NCBI RefSeq assembly: GCF_039543505.1
Contig: NZ_BAABJW010000004.1
Span: 372,001-436,000, forward strand
Length of the DNA stretch: 64,000 nt
Reading direction: 5' to 3'
Origin: Litoribaculum gwangyangense
GTDB lineage: Bacteria; Bacteroidota; Bacteroidia; Flavobacteriales; Flavobacteriaceae
Under the pieces are notes generated by a model. It ran no database searches, was not told the DNA's origin, and saw nothing but the letters and a program-made list of their open reading frames with translations. The position numbers and the translations under genes were made by a program. Below are positions 26,338-35,273 of the stretch, in pieces. Numbering within the stretch: the first letter of the stretch is position 1; each line of letters starts with the position of its first letter.

Positions 26338-27969
26338 ATGAAAAAGTTTCTGCTTCTTAGCCTGTTCATAGGGCTGATATCCTGTCAAACAAAGGAATCT
26401 GTAGATTCATTAATAATCAACGGAAATATTTATACGGTTAATTCCGAATTTGAAAAGGCCGAAGCATTTGCTATAAAAGATGGCAAATTTATTGAGGTTG
26501 GAAACTCAAAAGATCTTCAAAATAAATATATAGCTAATACCATTATTGATGCTAAAGGAAAATCGATTTTGCCAGGTTTAATTGATGCCCACTGTCACTT
26601 TTTAACACTTGGGCAATTGCAACAACAAGTCAATTTAGTAGGGACAACAAGTTTTGAAGATATGATTAATAAGGTTGTAGAGTTTCAAAACAAAAATAAT
26701 CTACCCTACATAAGAGGTAGAGGATGGGATCAAAACGATTGGGAAGACAAAACGATGCCAACTAAAGAAATTTTAGATTCGTTATTTCCAAACACCCCTG
26801 TTGCTTTAACAAGAATAGATGGGCATGCTTCCTTTTGCAATAAAGCAGCATTGGATTTAGGTAACGTGACAATAAATAGTAACATTGAAGGTGGAGAAAT
26901 TGAAGTTAAAAATGGCGAATTAACAGGTATTTTAATTGACAATGCAGAACAATTGGTTTTAGATAATTGGCCAAAACCAACCAAGGAGCAACTTATTGAT
27001 GCTTTATTAAAAGCACAAGACATCTGTTTAACATATGGGTTAACATCATTATCTGATGCGGGTCCAGATATTTATACATCCTCTTGGATTGATAAAATAG
27101 ATTTAATTGATAGTTTACAAAGCACTGGTGACCTTAGAATCAGACTATATATGATGGTTCCTGGAACATCTAAAAATTTAGATTTTTATTTGAATAATGG
27201 AATTAAAAAAACGAATAAACTCAATGTTAGGTCCTTCAAATTTTACGCAGACGGTGCTTTGGGGTCTAGAGGTGCTTTATTACGAGAGCCATACACCGAT
27301 AAACCTGAAACCCATGGTATTCCAGTTATGTCCTTGAATGAAATTGGAGCGGCAGCAAAGCGAATAGCGAATTCCGAATTTCAAATGAATACCCATGCCA
27401 TTGGTGACTCTGCTAACCATGCTGTTTTAAATACCTATAAAAACGTTTTACAAGATAAACCAAACAGGCGCTGGCGTATCGAGCATGCTCAAGTAGTATC
27501 ACCAGATGATTTCAAATATTTTGATGATATACTGCCTTCTATTCAACCTACGCATGCAACTAGCGATATGTATTGGGCTGAAGATAGAGTAGGGCCAGTG
27601 CGTATTAAAGGAGGTTACGCCTTTAAAGATTTATTAAACGCTTATGGTAAAGTAGCATTAGGAACTGATTTTCCTGTAGAGCAAGTGAGTCCTTTTTTAA
27701 CTTTTTACGCAGCAGTTTCAAGGCAAGATTTAGACCAATATCCGGAAGGTGGTTTTCAAATAGAAAATGCGTTAACCCGTGAAGAAACCCTTAAAGGTAT
27801 GACTATATGGGCAGCCTATTCTAATTTTGAAGAGAATGAAAAAGGCAGTATTGAAGCCGGAAAATTTGCAGATTTTGTCATTTTAGATAAAGATATTATG
27901 ACGGTTGATGTTGCTGAAATACCCAATATAAAAGTGATTAACACATTTATTGATGGTAAAGCACAATAG
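26338..27969 (+). CDS. YtcJ-like amidohydrolase, lipoprotein
   Basis: 543 residues of the amidohydrolase_3 family. The first 17 residues (FLLLSLFIGLISC) are a lipoprotein signal ending at Cys17, so the enzyme is membrane-attached outside the cytoplasm. Metal-binding DAHCH is at about residues 83-87, with GAIGDS-like THAIGDSANH (about 352) and EHAQVV (about 381) giving other ligands, plus the carboxy-terminal TDFPVE. The family hydrolyses amides or related bonds with one or two metal ions, substrate not predictable. Stands alone after a terminator, 33 bases downstream. Confidence 0.82.
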   Translation: MKKFLLLSLFIGLISCQTKESVDSLIINGNIYTVNSEFEKAEAFAIKDGKFIEVGNSKDLQNKYIANTIIDAKGKSILPGLIDAHCHFLTLGQLQQQVNLVGTTSFEDMINKVVEFQNKNNLPYIRGRGWDQNDWEDKTMPTKEILDSLFPNTPVALTRIDGHASFCNKAALDLGNVTINSNIEGGEIEVKNGELTGILIDNAEQLVLDNWPKPTKEQLIDALLKAQDICLTYGLTSLSDAGPDIYTSSWIDKIDLIDSLQSTGDLRIRLYMMVPGTSKNLDFYLNNGIKKTNKLNVRSFKFYADGALGSRGALLREPYTDKPETHGIPVMSLNEIGAAAKRIANSEFQMNTHAIGDSANHAVLNTYKNVLQDKPNRRWRIEHAQVVSPDDFKYFDDILPSIQPTHATSDMYWAEDRVGPVRIKGGYAFKDLLNAYGKVALGTDFPVEQVSPFLTFYAAVSRQDLDQYPEGGFQIENALTREETLKGMTIWAAYSNFEENEKGSIEAGKFADFVILDKDIMTVDVAEIPNIKVINTFIDGKAQ

Positions 27970-27976
27970 TTTTATC

Positions 27977-27997
27977 ATTCCGCACTTGATACGGAAT
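27977..27997. repeat. CATTCCG-type palindromic repeat
   Basis: ATTCCG, a 9-base spacer, CGGAAT. It resembles two other CATTCC-arm palindromes in the window (48457 and 61324) and probably belongs to a dispersed hairpin family. It is the most degenerate of the three. Confidence 0.5.
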
Positions 27998-28034
27998 CCA
28001 CTTAGCATTTGGAATGTTTTAGTCAGTTAGAAAA

Positions 28035-28445
28035 ATGAAAAAGTGTATTAGCATTTTTATTTTGGTGGTCTCAATTAATTGTTTTTCACAGAAACTAGCA
28101 TGTTGCAAAACCTTGGAAGAAGTTAAAAACACCATTGCCGGCGATTGGAAATTGAAAGATGGTAATGAAAATGCTATTTATAGATTTTCTTTTGACGAGA
28201 ACAAAGGCTCTGTTGAGGTTTTAGATGAATTGAATTTACCTCCAAAAGCCGAAAAAACCATTGGTAATGAAATTGTTATGGATAACCATACGATAGTTGA
28301 AATTAAATTTGATAAGGGTCTATTTTTTATTGATGTAATCTATTTGTATGGCAAAGTTTCAGAGCAAATTCTGGTATTGAGTGATGAAACGTTTATTTAC
28401 GGAAAAGGAGAATCTCAACATACATTTATAAGAGATAAAGTTTAA
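28035..28445 (+). CDS. secreted protein of unknown function
   Basis: 136 residues: a signal peptide (ISIFILVVSINCFSQ), then KLACCKTLEEVKNTIAGDWKLKDGN. The mature part of about 115 residues has short alternating strands (YRFSFDEN, GSVEVLDEL, IVEIKFDKGLFFIDVIYLYG) reminiscent of lipocalin-like small barrels (GDWKL is a common lipocalin-like opening). This is a resemblance only. Not lipidated. Its end overlaps the convergent methyltransferase gene by 4 bases. Confidence 0.6.
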   Translation: MKKCISIFILVVSINCFSQKLACCKTLEEVKNTIAGDWKLKDGNENAIYRFSFDENKGSVEVLDELNLPPKAEKTIGNEIVMDNHTIVEIKFDKGLFFIDVIYLYGKVSEQILVLSDETFIYGKGESQHTFIRDKV

Positions 28446-29140
28446 ACGGTTAACCGCGCTAAATAATCAAAATGTTCGCCTTCCAAAATCAATCCACAAT
28501 GGAGTCCAACGGTTTCACAGGCCAATTTTAAGGTGTCAAAATCGAGGTATAACCATTTCATAGGCACTTCTTTTTTACCTTTGTAACTCAAAAAATAATC
28601 CAATTCCCCATAGTAATTCGAATGGGCATCCATCCAAAAACCACCATCCTCATCTTCATACATATATTTGATATCAGAGGAATCAAGCAAGATTTGTCCG
28701 TTTGGTTTTAATAGGCTTTTTAGGTGTGTTAAGTATTTTGCAACCTGTGAGATTTCTTGAAAAATCCCGGTACCATTCATTAAAAGTAAAATCGTATCAA
28801 ATTTACTTTTTTCCTCTAATACATTTAGAACTTCAGCATTCATTACACCTCGTTTTTGAGCGACTTCAATGGCCCCTTTAGAAATATCAATGGCTTTTAC
28901 ATTTAAACGGTTTTCTTGTAAGTACAGACTATGACTGCCAGTACCACAACCTACATCTAAAACTTGACCTTTGCTAAGTTTTAAAGCCTTTTGTTCAATT
29001 TTAGGCATTTCAGAGAAACTTCTAAATAAATATGAAATGGGCAATAAATCGTCATCAGAAATACTGGTTGAAGTGATGATATCTTCAGTATAATTTCCGT
29101 TTTGATAATCGAGCAATGCTTTTCCGAAAAGGTCTTTCAT
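28442..29140 (-). CDS. class I SAM-dependent methyltransferase
   Basis: 232 residues. Motif I VLDVGCGTGSHSLYL (about residues 61-75) binds S-adenosylmethionine; VKAIDISKGAIEVA is motif II. The DTILLLMNGTGIFQEI region (about 116-131) resembles the Asp-rich motif III/IV region, and LKPNGQILLDSSDI a typical later block. Cytoplasmic. Acceptor unknown; the lack of a second domain means that a small-molecule or protein substrate is equally likely. Convergent with the secreted protein gene (4-base overlap) and divergent from the YkgJ-type gene, about 120 bases from its ATG. Confidence 0.85.
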   Translation of the reverse strand: MKDLFGKALLDYQNGNYTEDIITSTSISDDDLLPISYLFRSFSEMPKIEQKALKLSKGQVLDVGCGTGSHSLYLQENRLNVKAIDISKGAIEVAQKRGVMNAEVLNVLEEKSKFDTILLLMNGTGIFQEISQVAKYLTHLKSLLKPNGQILLDSSDIKYMYEDEDGGFWMDAHSNYYGELDYFLSYKGKKEVPMKWLYLDFDTLKLACETVGLHCGLILEGEHFDYLARLTV

Positions 29141-29257
29141 GTTTCAAAATTTCGAGACTTGAAAAAGTCGTGGCAATCAGTTTGTTTAAAATTAAAAATT
29201 AAAAGATTACTTCTGTCATTCTTCTTTAGTAATGTCGGAATGTATTATTTTTACAAT

Positions 29258-29764
29258 ATGCAAGACTTCGTCAATAATCTCCCAAAGCTCGCCAAAGATA
29301 AGCATAACGAAAACAAAAAATTCTTTGCTAAGCTAAAAAAGAAACCACCTAAAGATTTGGATTATGTGATGATGGATTTAAATGAAAAAGAATTTGATCG
29401 AACCGATTGTTTACAATGTGCCAATTGTTGTAAAACCACAGGGCCACTTTTTACAGACAAAGACGTGGAAAGGATTGCTAAACATTTTAAGATGAAAACA
29501 CAGCAATTTATTGAGCAATATTTACGAATTGATGAAGATAATGATTATGTGCTGCAAGCCGTACCATGTAGCTTTTTAGGAGCCGATAATTATTGTTCGA
29601 TCTACGAGGTAAGACCCAAGGCTTGCCGGGAATTTCCGCATACCGACAGAAAAAAGTTTCAGCAAATATCAAATTTAACTTTAAAAAATGTGGCTATTTG
29701 TCCTGCGGCGTTTAACATAGTAGAAGCTATGAAATTCCGTTTGCAAAACTATAAACCCACCTAA
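29258..29764 (+). CDS. YkgJ-family cysteine cluster protein
   Basis: 168 residues from the ATG at 29258; the frame opens earlier at 29102, but that stretch lies inside the neighbouring methyltransferase gene on the other strand and has no family likeness. The Cys cluster is DCLQCANCCKTTGP (about 48-61), then VPCSFLGADNYCSIYEVRPKAC region (about 105-126) and CPAAF near the end. These would bind a zinc or Fe-S centre (CxBCCxxTGP... CxxY..RP..C). Function is unknown; family members are often annotated as zinc/iron-chelating. ~100 bases precede the next gene with nothing visible. Confidence 0.82.
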   Translation: MQDFVNNLPKLAKDKHNENKKFFAKLKKKPPKDLDYVMMDLNEKEFDRTDCLQCANCCKTTGPLFTDKDVERIAKHFKMKTQQFIEQYLRIDEDNDYVLQAVPCSFLGADNYCSIYEVRPKACREFPHTDRKKFQQISNLTLKNVAICPAAFNIVEAMKFRLQNYKPT

Positions 29765-29861
29765 TTAATATTTAGACATGGCATCTGAGTTATGAAAAGC
29801 AAATAAATAGTACCAGATGAAACAACAAATAAAATAAGTATATTTAAAACAAAAAATCATT

Positions 29862-30692
29862 TTGGAAGCTTTATTAAATTACTTTGAAACTATTCCTTCA
29901 CTACATCGTGGGATTATTATTGTTGGAGGCTTAACACTCTTTTGGATAATAGAAGGCATTGTACCCTTGTTTGGGATGAAGTACAAAAAATGGAACCACG
30001 CTATACCTAACATTTTTTTCACTTTGACAACTATTTTAGTTAACCTGCCATTGGCTTTTTTGTTTTTAAAGTCATCGGACTGGGTGATGGCAAATAACCT
30101 TGGTATTTTAAATTGGTTGCCCGAAATGCCTCTTTGGTTATACGTCATTACGGGTATTCTTTTAATAGATTTTATTGGGGCTTATCTGCCGCACCTTATT
30201 GAGCACAAAGTAAAACCACTTTGGATGGTACATTTGGTGCATCATTCCGATCATCATGTTGACACTACAACCGCCAATAGACATCACCCATTAGAAAGTG
30301 TTATCCGATACCTATTTACTCTTTTAGGAATTTTTATTGTTGGTACACCCATAGCTTTAGTAATGCTTTATCAATCATTATCGGTAGTGGCAACCCAGTT
30401 CAATCATGCCAATATTAAGTTACCAAAAAAAGTGGATGATTGGTTAAGCTATATTGTTGTATCGCCCGATATGCACAAAGTACACCATCATTATAAATTG
30501 CCTTATACAGATTCTAACTACGGAAATATTTTTTCGGTTTGGGACAGACTTTTTGGAACTTACATGAAATTAGACACAGAAAAAATAGTTTATGGCGTTG
30601 ATGTGTTTCCCGATGAAAAAGAAAATAGCAACATCAAGGATTTACTTAAGCAACCGTTTCAAAAATATAAACGACCAACTATTATGGATTAA
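29862..30692 (+). CDS. sterol desaturase/fatty-acid hydroxylase family protein
   Basis: 276 residues with four or more hydrophobic helices and the di-iron histidine boxes of the membrane hydroxylase superfamily: HLIEH (about 110-114), HLVHHSDHH (about 123-131), and HKVHHHY (about 205-211) with NH. They coordinate two irons that activate oxygen to hydroxylate or desaturate a lipid chain. The inner-membrane substrate is unknown; in Bacteroidota, carotenoid, hydroxy-fatty-acid or lipid products are all possible. TTG start giving the normal N-terminus. Its end overlaps the convergent namZ gene by 4 bases. Confidence 0.83.
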   Translation: MEALLNYFETIPSLHRGIIIVGGLTLFWIIEGIVPLFGMKYKKWNHAIPNIFFTLTTILVNLPLAFLFLKSSDWVMANNLGILNWLPEMPLWLYVITGILLIDFIGAYLPHLIEHKVKPLWMVHLVHHSDHHVDTTTANRHHPLESVIRYLFTLLGIFIVGTPIALVMLYQSLSVVATQFNHANIKLPKKVDDWLSYIVVSPDMHKVHHHYKLPYTDSNYGNIFSVWDRLFGTYMKLDTEKIVYGVDVFPDEKENSNIKDLLKQPFQKYKRPTIMD

Positions 30693-32026
30693 TCGTAGAT
30701 TAAATATTTCTTCCGAATGTCCTTAAAAGTCTTCAAATCATCTTGCCAACTGGCCTTAATAGATTCTTCACTCATGCCAGCCTCAATTTGTTGTTGCAAT
30801 GTAGTTGTGCCAGCATGTTTTGTGAAATTATCAGTATTGAAAAAAAGTGATTTGTCAGTTGAATTTTTATAAGCCTTAATAAGCCATTTTAAACTCACTT
30901 CTCCGTTAAGTTTTTCATTTTCTAAATGTTCTCCGTAGCAAAGTTTGCCTTTATGCTTGGGGTATTTGGCCCCAAAATTTTCAACAGGTGTATAGCTAAA
31001 AGTAAAAACTTTTTTGTCTAAAAAAGGAGCACCATACCTTTGAAATTGAAATTCGGTACCTCTACCAGCATTGATATTGGTGCCTTCAAAAAGACCTAAA
31101 CTTGGGTATAACGCAATAGACTTATCGTTTGGTAAGTTTGGTGAAGGACGAATGGGTAAGCTGTAAAACAGGTAGTGATTGTAATTTTTTACTGGTACAA
31201 TAGCAAGTTCACATTGCAAATTATTAGCAAGCCATTTTTCGCCATTAATCATTTGCGCATATTCACCAATGGTCATTCCATGAACTAGGGGAATGGTGTG
31301 CATCCCTAAAAAACTTTGGTTTTCTTTTTCTAAAGTAGGTCCATCAACATAATGCCCGTTAGGGTTTGGTCTGTCTAAAATTAATACTGGAATATTGGCT
31401 TCAGCACACGCCTCCATAATGTAGTGTAATGTTGAAATATAGGTGTAAAACCTAACACCAACATCTTGAATATCAAACACCACAATATCTAATCCTTCAA
31501 GTTGTTTTTGAGTTGGTTTTTTGTTATTACCGTAAAGCGATACAATTGGCAAACCAGTTTTAGTATCTATGCCGTCTTTAACTAATTCACCAGCATCAGC
31601 AGTTCCTCGAAATCCATGTTCTGGAGAAAATACTTTTTTAATATCTATATTAAGTGATAAAAGCGAATCTACTAAATGTGTGTAAAGGATGTTATTGGTT
31701 TGTATATGGCTAAACTCTACCTCGCCGGTGGGATATACTTCAAATATAGAGTCCACAGCGTTTTTAAAGATAACAGATGTTTGATTGGCAACAATTCCAA
31801 CCCGTTTTTGATGCAAGCGCTTTAAATACCTGCCAATTTGGTTAGCACCAACAAAGATGGTACTGTCAGATAAATTACTATTTTGATACCGAGCCTGTTT
31901 AAGTAACGCTTCATTTTTAGTAGCTTCAGGTTTCTGTCTTTCAACTTTGGATTTTGACAAGTTTGCGCATGAAATCATTACTAAAACAAATAATAAAACT
32001 GTATTTTTGAAAACATTTAATCCCAT
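30689..32026 (-). CDS. namZ: DUF1343 exo-beta-N-acetylmuramidase-like lipoprotein (NamZ family)
   Basis: 445 residues. The signal ends VLVMISCAN, so it is lipid-anchored. The catalytic-domain motif SPEHGFRGTADAGE (about residues 135-148), VVFDIQDVGVRFYTYISTLH, VLDRPNPNGHYVDGP and PLVHGMTIGEYAQM are conserved in DUF1343/NamZ, which in B. subtilis (YbbC) is an exo-acting N-acetylmuramidase removing terminal MurNAc in cell-wall recycling. Likely acts in the periplasm. Start is ATG, and its N-terminal coding region holds the promoter of the divergent permease gene. The NamZ name is from family knowledge, not tested here. Confidence 0.85.
   Translation of the reverse strand: MGLNVFKNTVLLFVLVMISCANLSKSKVERQKPEATKNEALLKQARYQNSNLSDSTIFVGANQIGRYLKRLHQKRVGIVANQTSVIFKNAVDSIFEVYPTGEVEFSHIQTNNILYTHLVDSLLSLNIDIKKVFSPEHGFRGTADAGELVKDGIDTKTGLPIVSLYGNNKKPTQKQLEGLDIVVFDIQDVGVRFYTYISTLHYIMEACAEANIPVLILDRPNPNGHYVDGPTLEKENQSFLGMHTIPLVHGMTIGEYAQMINGEKWLANNLQCELAIVPVKNYNHYLFYSLPIRPSPNLPNDKSIALYPSLGLFEGTNINAGRGTEFQFQRYGAPFLDKKVFTFSYTPVENFGAKYPKHKGKLCYGEHLENEKLNGEVSLKWLIKAYKNSTDKSLFFNTDNFTKHAGTTTLQQQIEAGMSEESIKASWQDDLKTFKDIRKKYLIYD
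32002..32009 (+). promoter_or_regulatory. candidate -7 box for the LolE-like permease gene
   Basis: TATTTTTG lies 25 bases before the TTG start at 32034, inside the first codons of the divergent namZ gene. No TTG is visible at the expected upstream distance. The position supports the TTG start. Confidence 0.35.
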
Positions 32027-32033
32027 TGGAAAA

Positions 32034-33269
32034 TTGAATTACGAGTATTTTATAGCTAAACGTATTATTGGTAGTAAAACGTATAAAAGTAGTATATCGG
32101 CACCAATAATAAAAATTGGAATTGTTGCCATAGCTATCGGTATTGTAGTAATGATGATTGCCATTGCAACGGGTATTGGTTTACAACAAAAAATACGCGA
32201 TAAAGTGGTGGCCTTTAATGGGCATGTTACCATTTCAAATTTCGATAGCAATAACTCGCAAGAGAGTGTTTTTCCCTTATCGAAAAATCAGGAGTTTTAT
32301 CCTGAGTTTAAATCAGTAGAAGGTGTAAGCCATGTGCAAGGAGTTGCTACCAAATTTGGAGTCATTCGTACTGAAACTGACTTTGAAGGGGTCATTTACA
32401 AAGGCGTTGATAACGATTATAACTGGCAATTTTTTAAAGAATTTCTGGTTGGGGGTAGATTGCCTAATTTAGAGACTAAATGGAGCGAGGAGGTTTTAAT
32501 ATCGCAATATTTAGCAAATAGGTTAGGATTTAAATTAGGCGATAGTTTTCAAATGATTTTTGCCAAAGACGATCCAGAAAAGCTACCTAATTACGTAAAG
32601 TGTAAAATAGTAGGGATTTATAATTCTGGATTTCAAGATTTGGATAAGCAGTATTTAATTGGGAATATTCGGCATATACAGCGTATTAATCAATGGGACA
32701 AGGATCAAATTGGTAACTTTGAAGTTTTCATAGAAGATTACTCAAAAATAGAACAAAAAGGTATCGAAATATATCAAAATACTCCATCAACTTTTAATAC
32801 CCAAACTGTAACGGAGAAGTATTATTCCATTTTTGAATGGATTAAAATTTTTGATAAAAATATTTATGGGATTATTGGAATAATGATATTAGTTGCGGGG
32901 ATAAATATGATTACTGCACTTTTGGTTTTAATATTGGAAAGAACCCAAATGATAGGTATTTTAAAAGCTCTTGGAAGTAATAACTGGAGCATTCGAAAAC
33001 TCTTTCTATACAATGCTTCATATATTATTATTCTCGGGTTGTTTTGGGGAAATTTATTGGGTTTAGGATTGCTTTTTGCACAAAAATATTTTAAGCTTTT
33101 CCCTCTCGACCCCAGTGTTTATTATGTTACGGAAGCACCTGTTTACATAAGTTTAGGGTATATTTTAGCATTAAATATAGGGACCCTAATCCTATGTTTA
33201 CTCATGCTTTTAGTGCCCTCATACATTATCACTAAAATTTCACCAGTTAGAGCTATAAGGTTCGATTAA
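32034..33269 (+). CDS. ABC transporter permease, LolC/LolE (FtsX-like) family
   Basis: 411 residues from the TTG at 32034. The open frame extends back to 31947 inside namZ, but the family begins NYEYFIAKRI, and a -7-like box just before supports TTG. One N-terminal helix (IIKIGIVAIAIGIVVMMIAI), a periplasmic domain of about 210 residues, then three C-terminal helices with FDKNIYGIIGIMILVAGINMI and ERTQMIGILKALGSNNWSIRKLFL, the MacB/FtsX coupling region. It probably carries lipoproteins from the inner membrane to LolA, or acts in another MacB-type system. No ATPase gene adjoins it; the ATPase must come from elsewhere. Confidence 0.8.
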   Translation: MNYEYFIAKRIIGSKTYKSSISAPIIKIGIVAIAIGIVVMMIAIATGIGLQQKIRDKVVAFNGHVTISNFDSNNSQESVFPLSKNQEFYPEFKSVEGVSHVQGVATKFGVIRTETDFEGVIYKGVDNDYNWQFFKEFLVGGRLPNLETKWSEEVLISQYLANRLGFKLGDSFQMIFAKDDPEKLPNYVKCKIVGIYNSGFQDLDKQYLIGNIRHIQRINQWDKDQIGNFEVFIEDYSKIEQKGIEIYQNTPSTFNTQTVTEKYYSIFEWIKIFDKNIYGIIGIMILVAGINMITALLVLILERTQMIGILKALGSNNWSIRKLFLYNASYIIILGLFWGNLLGLGLLFAQKYFKLFPLDPSVYYVTEAPVYISLGYILALNIGTLILCLLMLLVPSYIITKISPVRAIRFD

Positions 33270-33394
33270 TTTGCTTTGGATGTTCAACTGCTGGGAATTG
33301 GTTTCAAAATTAAATATTTACAAAACCATACCTATAGCTCTATCACAATTGAACATAATAACTAACTTTTAACATTTAACCTTGGGCTTTTTAG

Positions 33395-33402
33395 TATTTT
33401 TG
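33395..33402 (+). promoter_or_regulatory. candidate -7 box before the cysteine-synthase-like gene
   Basis: TATTTTTG matches TAnnTTTG 18 bases before the ATG; upstream ATTTA stands where TTG is expected. The preceding 150-base gap holds nothing else recognisable. Confidence 0.45.
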
Positions 33403-33419
33403 TAAGCCTATAAAATACT

Positions 33420-34400
33420 ATGGAATACGCAGAAAACATTTTAGGTACCATCGGTAATACACCTTTGGTGAAACTTAATAAACTTACTAAAGAGTTACCT
33501 TGTTTAGTGCTGGCAAAATATGAAACTTTTAATCCAGGGAATTCTGTAAAAGACAGGATGGCGGTTAAAATGATTGAAGATGCTGAAGCCGATGGGCGTT
33601 TAAAACCAGGCGGAACTATTATTGAAGGAACCTCAGGAAATACTGGCATGGGTTTAGCACTTGCAGCTATTGTTAAGGGCTATAAAATGGTTTGTGTTAT
33701 TAATGATAAACAAAGCAAGGAAAAAATGGATATTCTTAGGGCTGTGGGAAGTAAGGTTGTGGTTTGTCCAACCAATGTAGAACCTGACGATCCAAAATCC
33801 TATTATTCGACCTCAAAAAGACTTGCTGAAGAAACTCCAAATTCTTGGTATGTTAATCAATATGATAATCCTAGTAATACTGCGGCACATTACGAAAGTA
33901 CAGGTCCTGAAATTTGGAAACAAACCGATGGGAGAGTTACTCATTTTGTAGTAGGTGTAGGCACAGGAGGTACCATTTCTGGGGTTGGAAAATATTTAAA
34001 AAAGCAAAACCCAAATGTGAAAGTTTGGGGGATAGATACTTTCGGATCAGTTTTTAAAAAATATCACGAAACTGGTATTTTTGATGAAAACGAAATTTAC
34101 CCATATATTACCGAAGGTATCGGCGAAGATATTCTGCCTAAGAATGTCGATTTTAGTATTATTGATGGTTTTACTAAAGTAACTGATAAAGATGCTGCAA
34201 TCTACACTCAAAAATTAGCTAAGGAAGAAGGTATGTTTTTGGGAAATTCGGCAGGAGCAGCCATTAAAGGTCTTTTGCAATTAAAACATCACTTTAGCAA
34301 AGATGATGTCGTGGTTGTTTTATTTCACGACCATGGTAGCCGTTATGTTGGAAAAATGTTTAACGATGATTGGATGCGCAAACAAGGTTTTTTAGATTAG
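33420..34400 (+). CDS. PLP-dependent cysteine synthase / cystathionine beta-synthase family enzyme
   Basis: 326 residues of the fold-type II PLP family. NPGNSVKDRMAVKM (about residues 37-50) contains the PLP lysine, GTSGNTG (about 70-76) binds substrate and GTGGTISG (about 181-188) holds the PLP phosphate. The C-terminal part, FHDHGSRYVGKMFNDDWM, resembles the equivalent end of the catalytic core of cystathionine beta-synthase rather than E. coli CysK. It could make cysteine from O-acetylserine and sulfide, or cystathionine from serine and homocysteine. CBS regulatory domains are absent. Cytoplasmic, monocistronic. Confidence 0.83.
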   Translation: MEYAENILGTIGNTPLVKLNKLTKELPCLVLAKYETFNPGNSVKDRMAVKMIEDAEADGRLKPGGTIIEGTSGNTGMGLALAAIVKGYKMVCVINDKQSKEKMDILRAVGSKVVVCPTNVEPDDPKSYYSTSKRLAEETPNSWYVNQYDNPSNTAAHYESTGPEIWKQTDGRVTHFVVGVGTGGTISGVGKYLKKQNPNVKVWGIDTFGSVFKKYHETGIFDENEIYPYITEGIGEDILPKNVDFSIIDGFTKVTDKDAAIYTQKLAKEEGMFLGNSAGAAIKGLLQLKHHFSKDDVVVVLFHDHGSRYVGKMFNDDWMRKQGFLD

Positions 34401-34479
34401 AAAACTGAATAATAAATACAATTTATAATTCTATTATTATTAATTGTAGCTAACGATTTTCAAAGTAGTTTAGTAATTG

Positions 34480-34487
34480 TAAATTTG
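34480..34487 (+). promoter_or_regulatory. possible -7 box before yaaA
   Basis: TAAATTTG, 24 bases before the yaaA ATG. The -33 element is not recognisable. Confidence 0.3.
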
Positions 34488-34511
34488 ATAATAAAATAAT
34501 AGATATAACTC

Positions 34512-35270
34512 ATGAAGCTCGTTTTATCACCTGCAAAATCATTGGATTTTGAAACACCATTACCCACAAAACAATATACAGAAGCTCAATTTTTAAAACA
34601 ATCAGAGCGATTAAATAAAATACTCAAAAATAAATCTGCCAAAAGTTTATCTAAACTTATGAGTATTTCCGATGCATTGGGCCAATTGAATTATGAACGA
34701 AACCAATCTTGGGAATTGCCTTTTTCAACAGAAAATGCTAGACCAGCGATTTACGCTTTCAATGGGGATGTTTATAGAGGATTGGATGCTTACACCATTC
34801 CAAGTGAGCATATTGAAAAACTACAAAGCACTGTGCGAATTTTATCAGGTTTGTATGGTTTATTAAAACCAACTGATTTAATCCAGCCTTACCGATTGGA
34901 AATGGGAACCAAACTACCAGTAGGCACTAAAAAAAATCTCTACGAATTCTGGAAAAAAGACATTACCAAAGCGTTAAACGCTGAACTTCAAGCGGGAGAG
35001 TTGTTTGTCAATTTAGCAAGCAATGAGTATTTTAAAGTGATTGATACTAAAACTTTAAAAGTACCTGTTGTGAATGTAGAGTTTAAAGATTTTAAAAACG
35101 GCGAATATAAGGTCATTTCATTTTTTGCGAAAGAAGCCCGTGGCCTAATGGCTCGCTATATCATAGATACCAATGCAAATTCTATAGATGATTTAAAAGG
35201 GTTTAATTATGGAGGTTACGGTTTCAGTGATCCCATGTCTAAAGAAAACGACTTGGTTTTCATAAGATAG
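34512..35270 (+). CDS. yaaA: peroxide-stress protein YaaA (DUF328/UPF0246)
   Basis: 252 residues, the standard length. It opens MKLVLSPAKSLDFE and has YAFNGDVYRGLDA (about 77-89), VRILSGLYGLLKPTDLIQPY (about 107-126), RLEMGTKL, NLASNEYFKVID and FFAKEARGLMARYI, all conserved in YaaA. In E. coli the protein limits free iron during hydrogen peroxide stress and so protects DNA; it also binds DNA. Cytoplasmic. Three bases separate it from the next gene, so they are probably co-transcribed. Confidence 0.93.
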   Translation: MKLVLSPAKSLDFETPLPTKQYTEAQFLKQSERLNKILKNKSAKSLSKLMSISDALGQLNYERNQSWELPFSTENARPAIYAFNGDVYRGLDAYTIPSEHIEKLQSTVRILSGLYGLLKPTDLIQPYRLEMGTKLPVGTKKNLYEFWKKDITKALNAELQAGELFVNLASNEYFKVIDTKTLKVPVVNVEFKDFKNGEYKVISFFAKEARGLMARYIIDTNANSIDDLKGFNYGGYGFSDPMSKENDLVFIR

Positions 35271-35273
35271 ACT

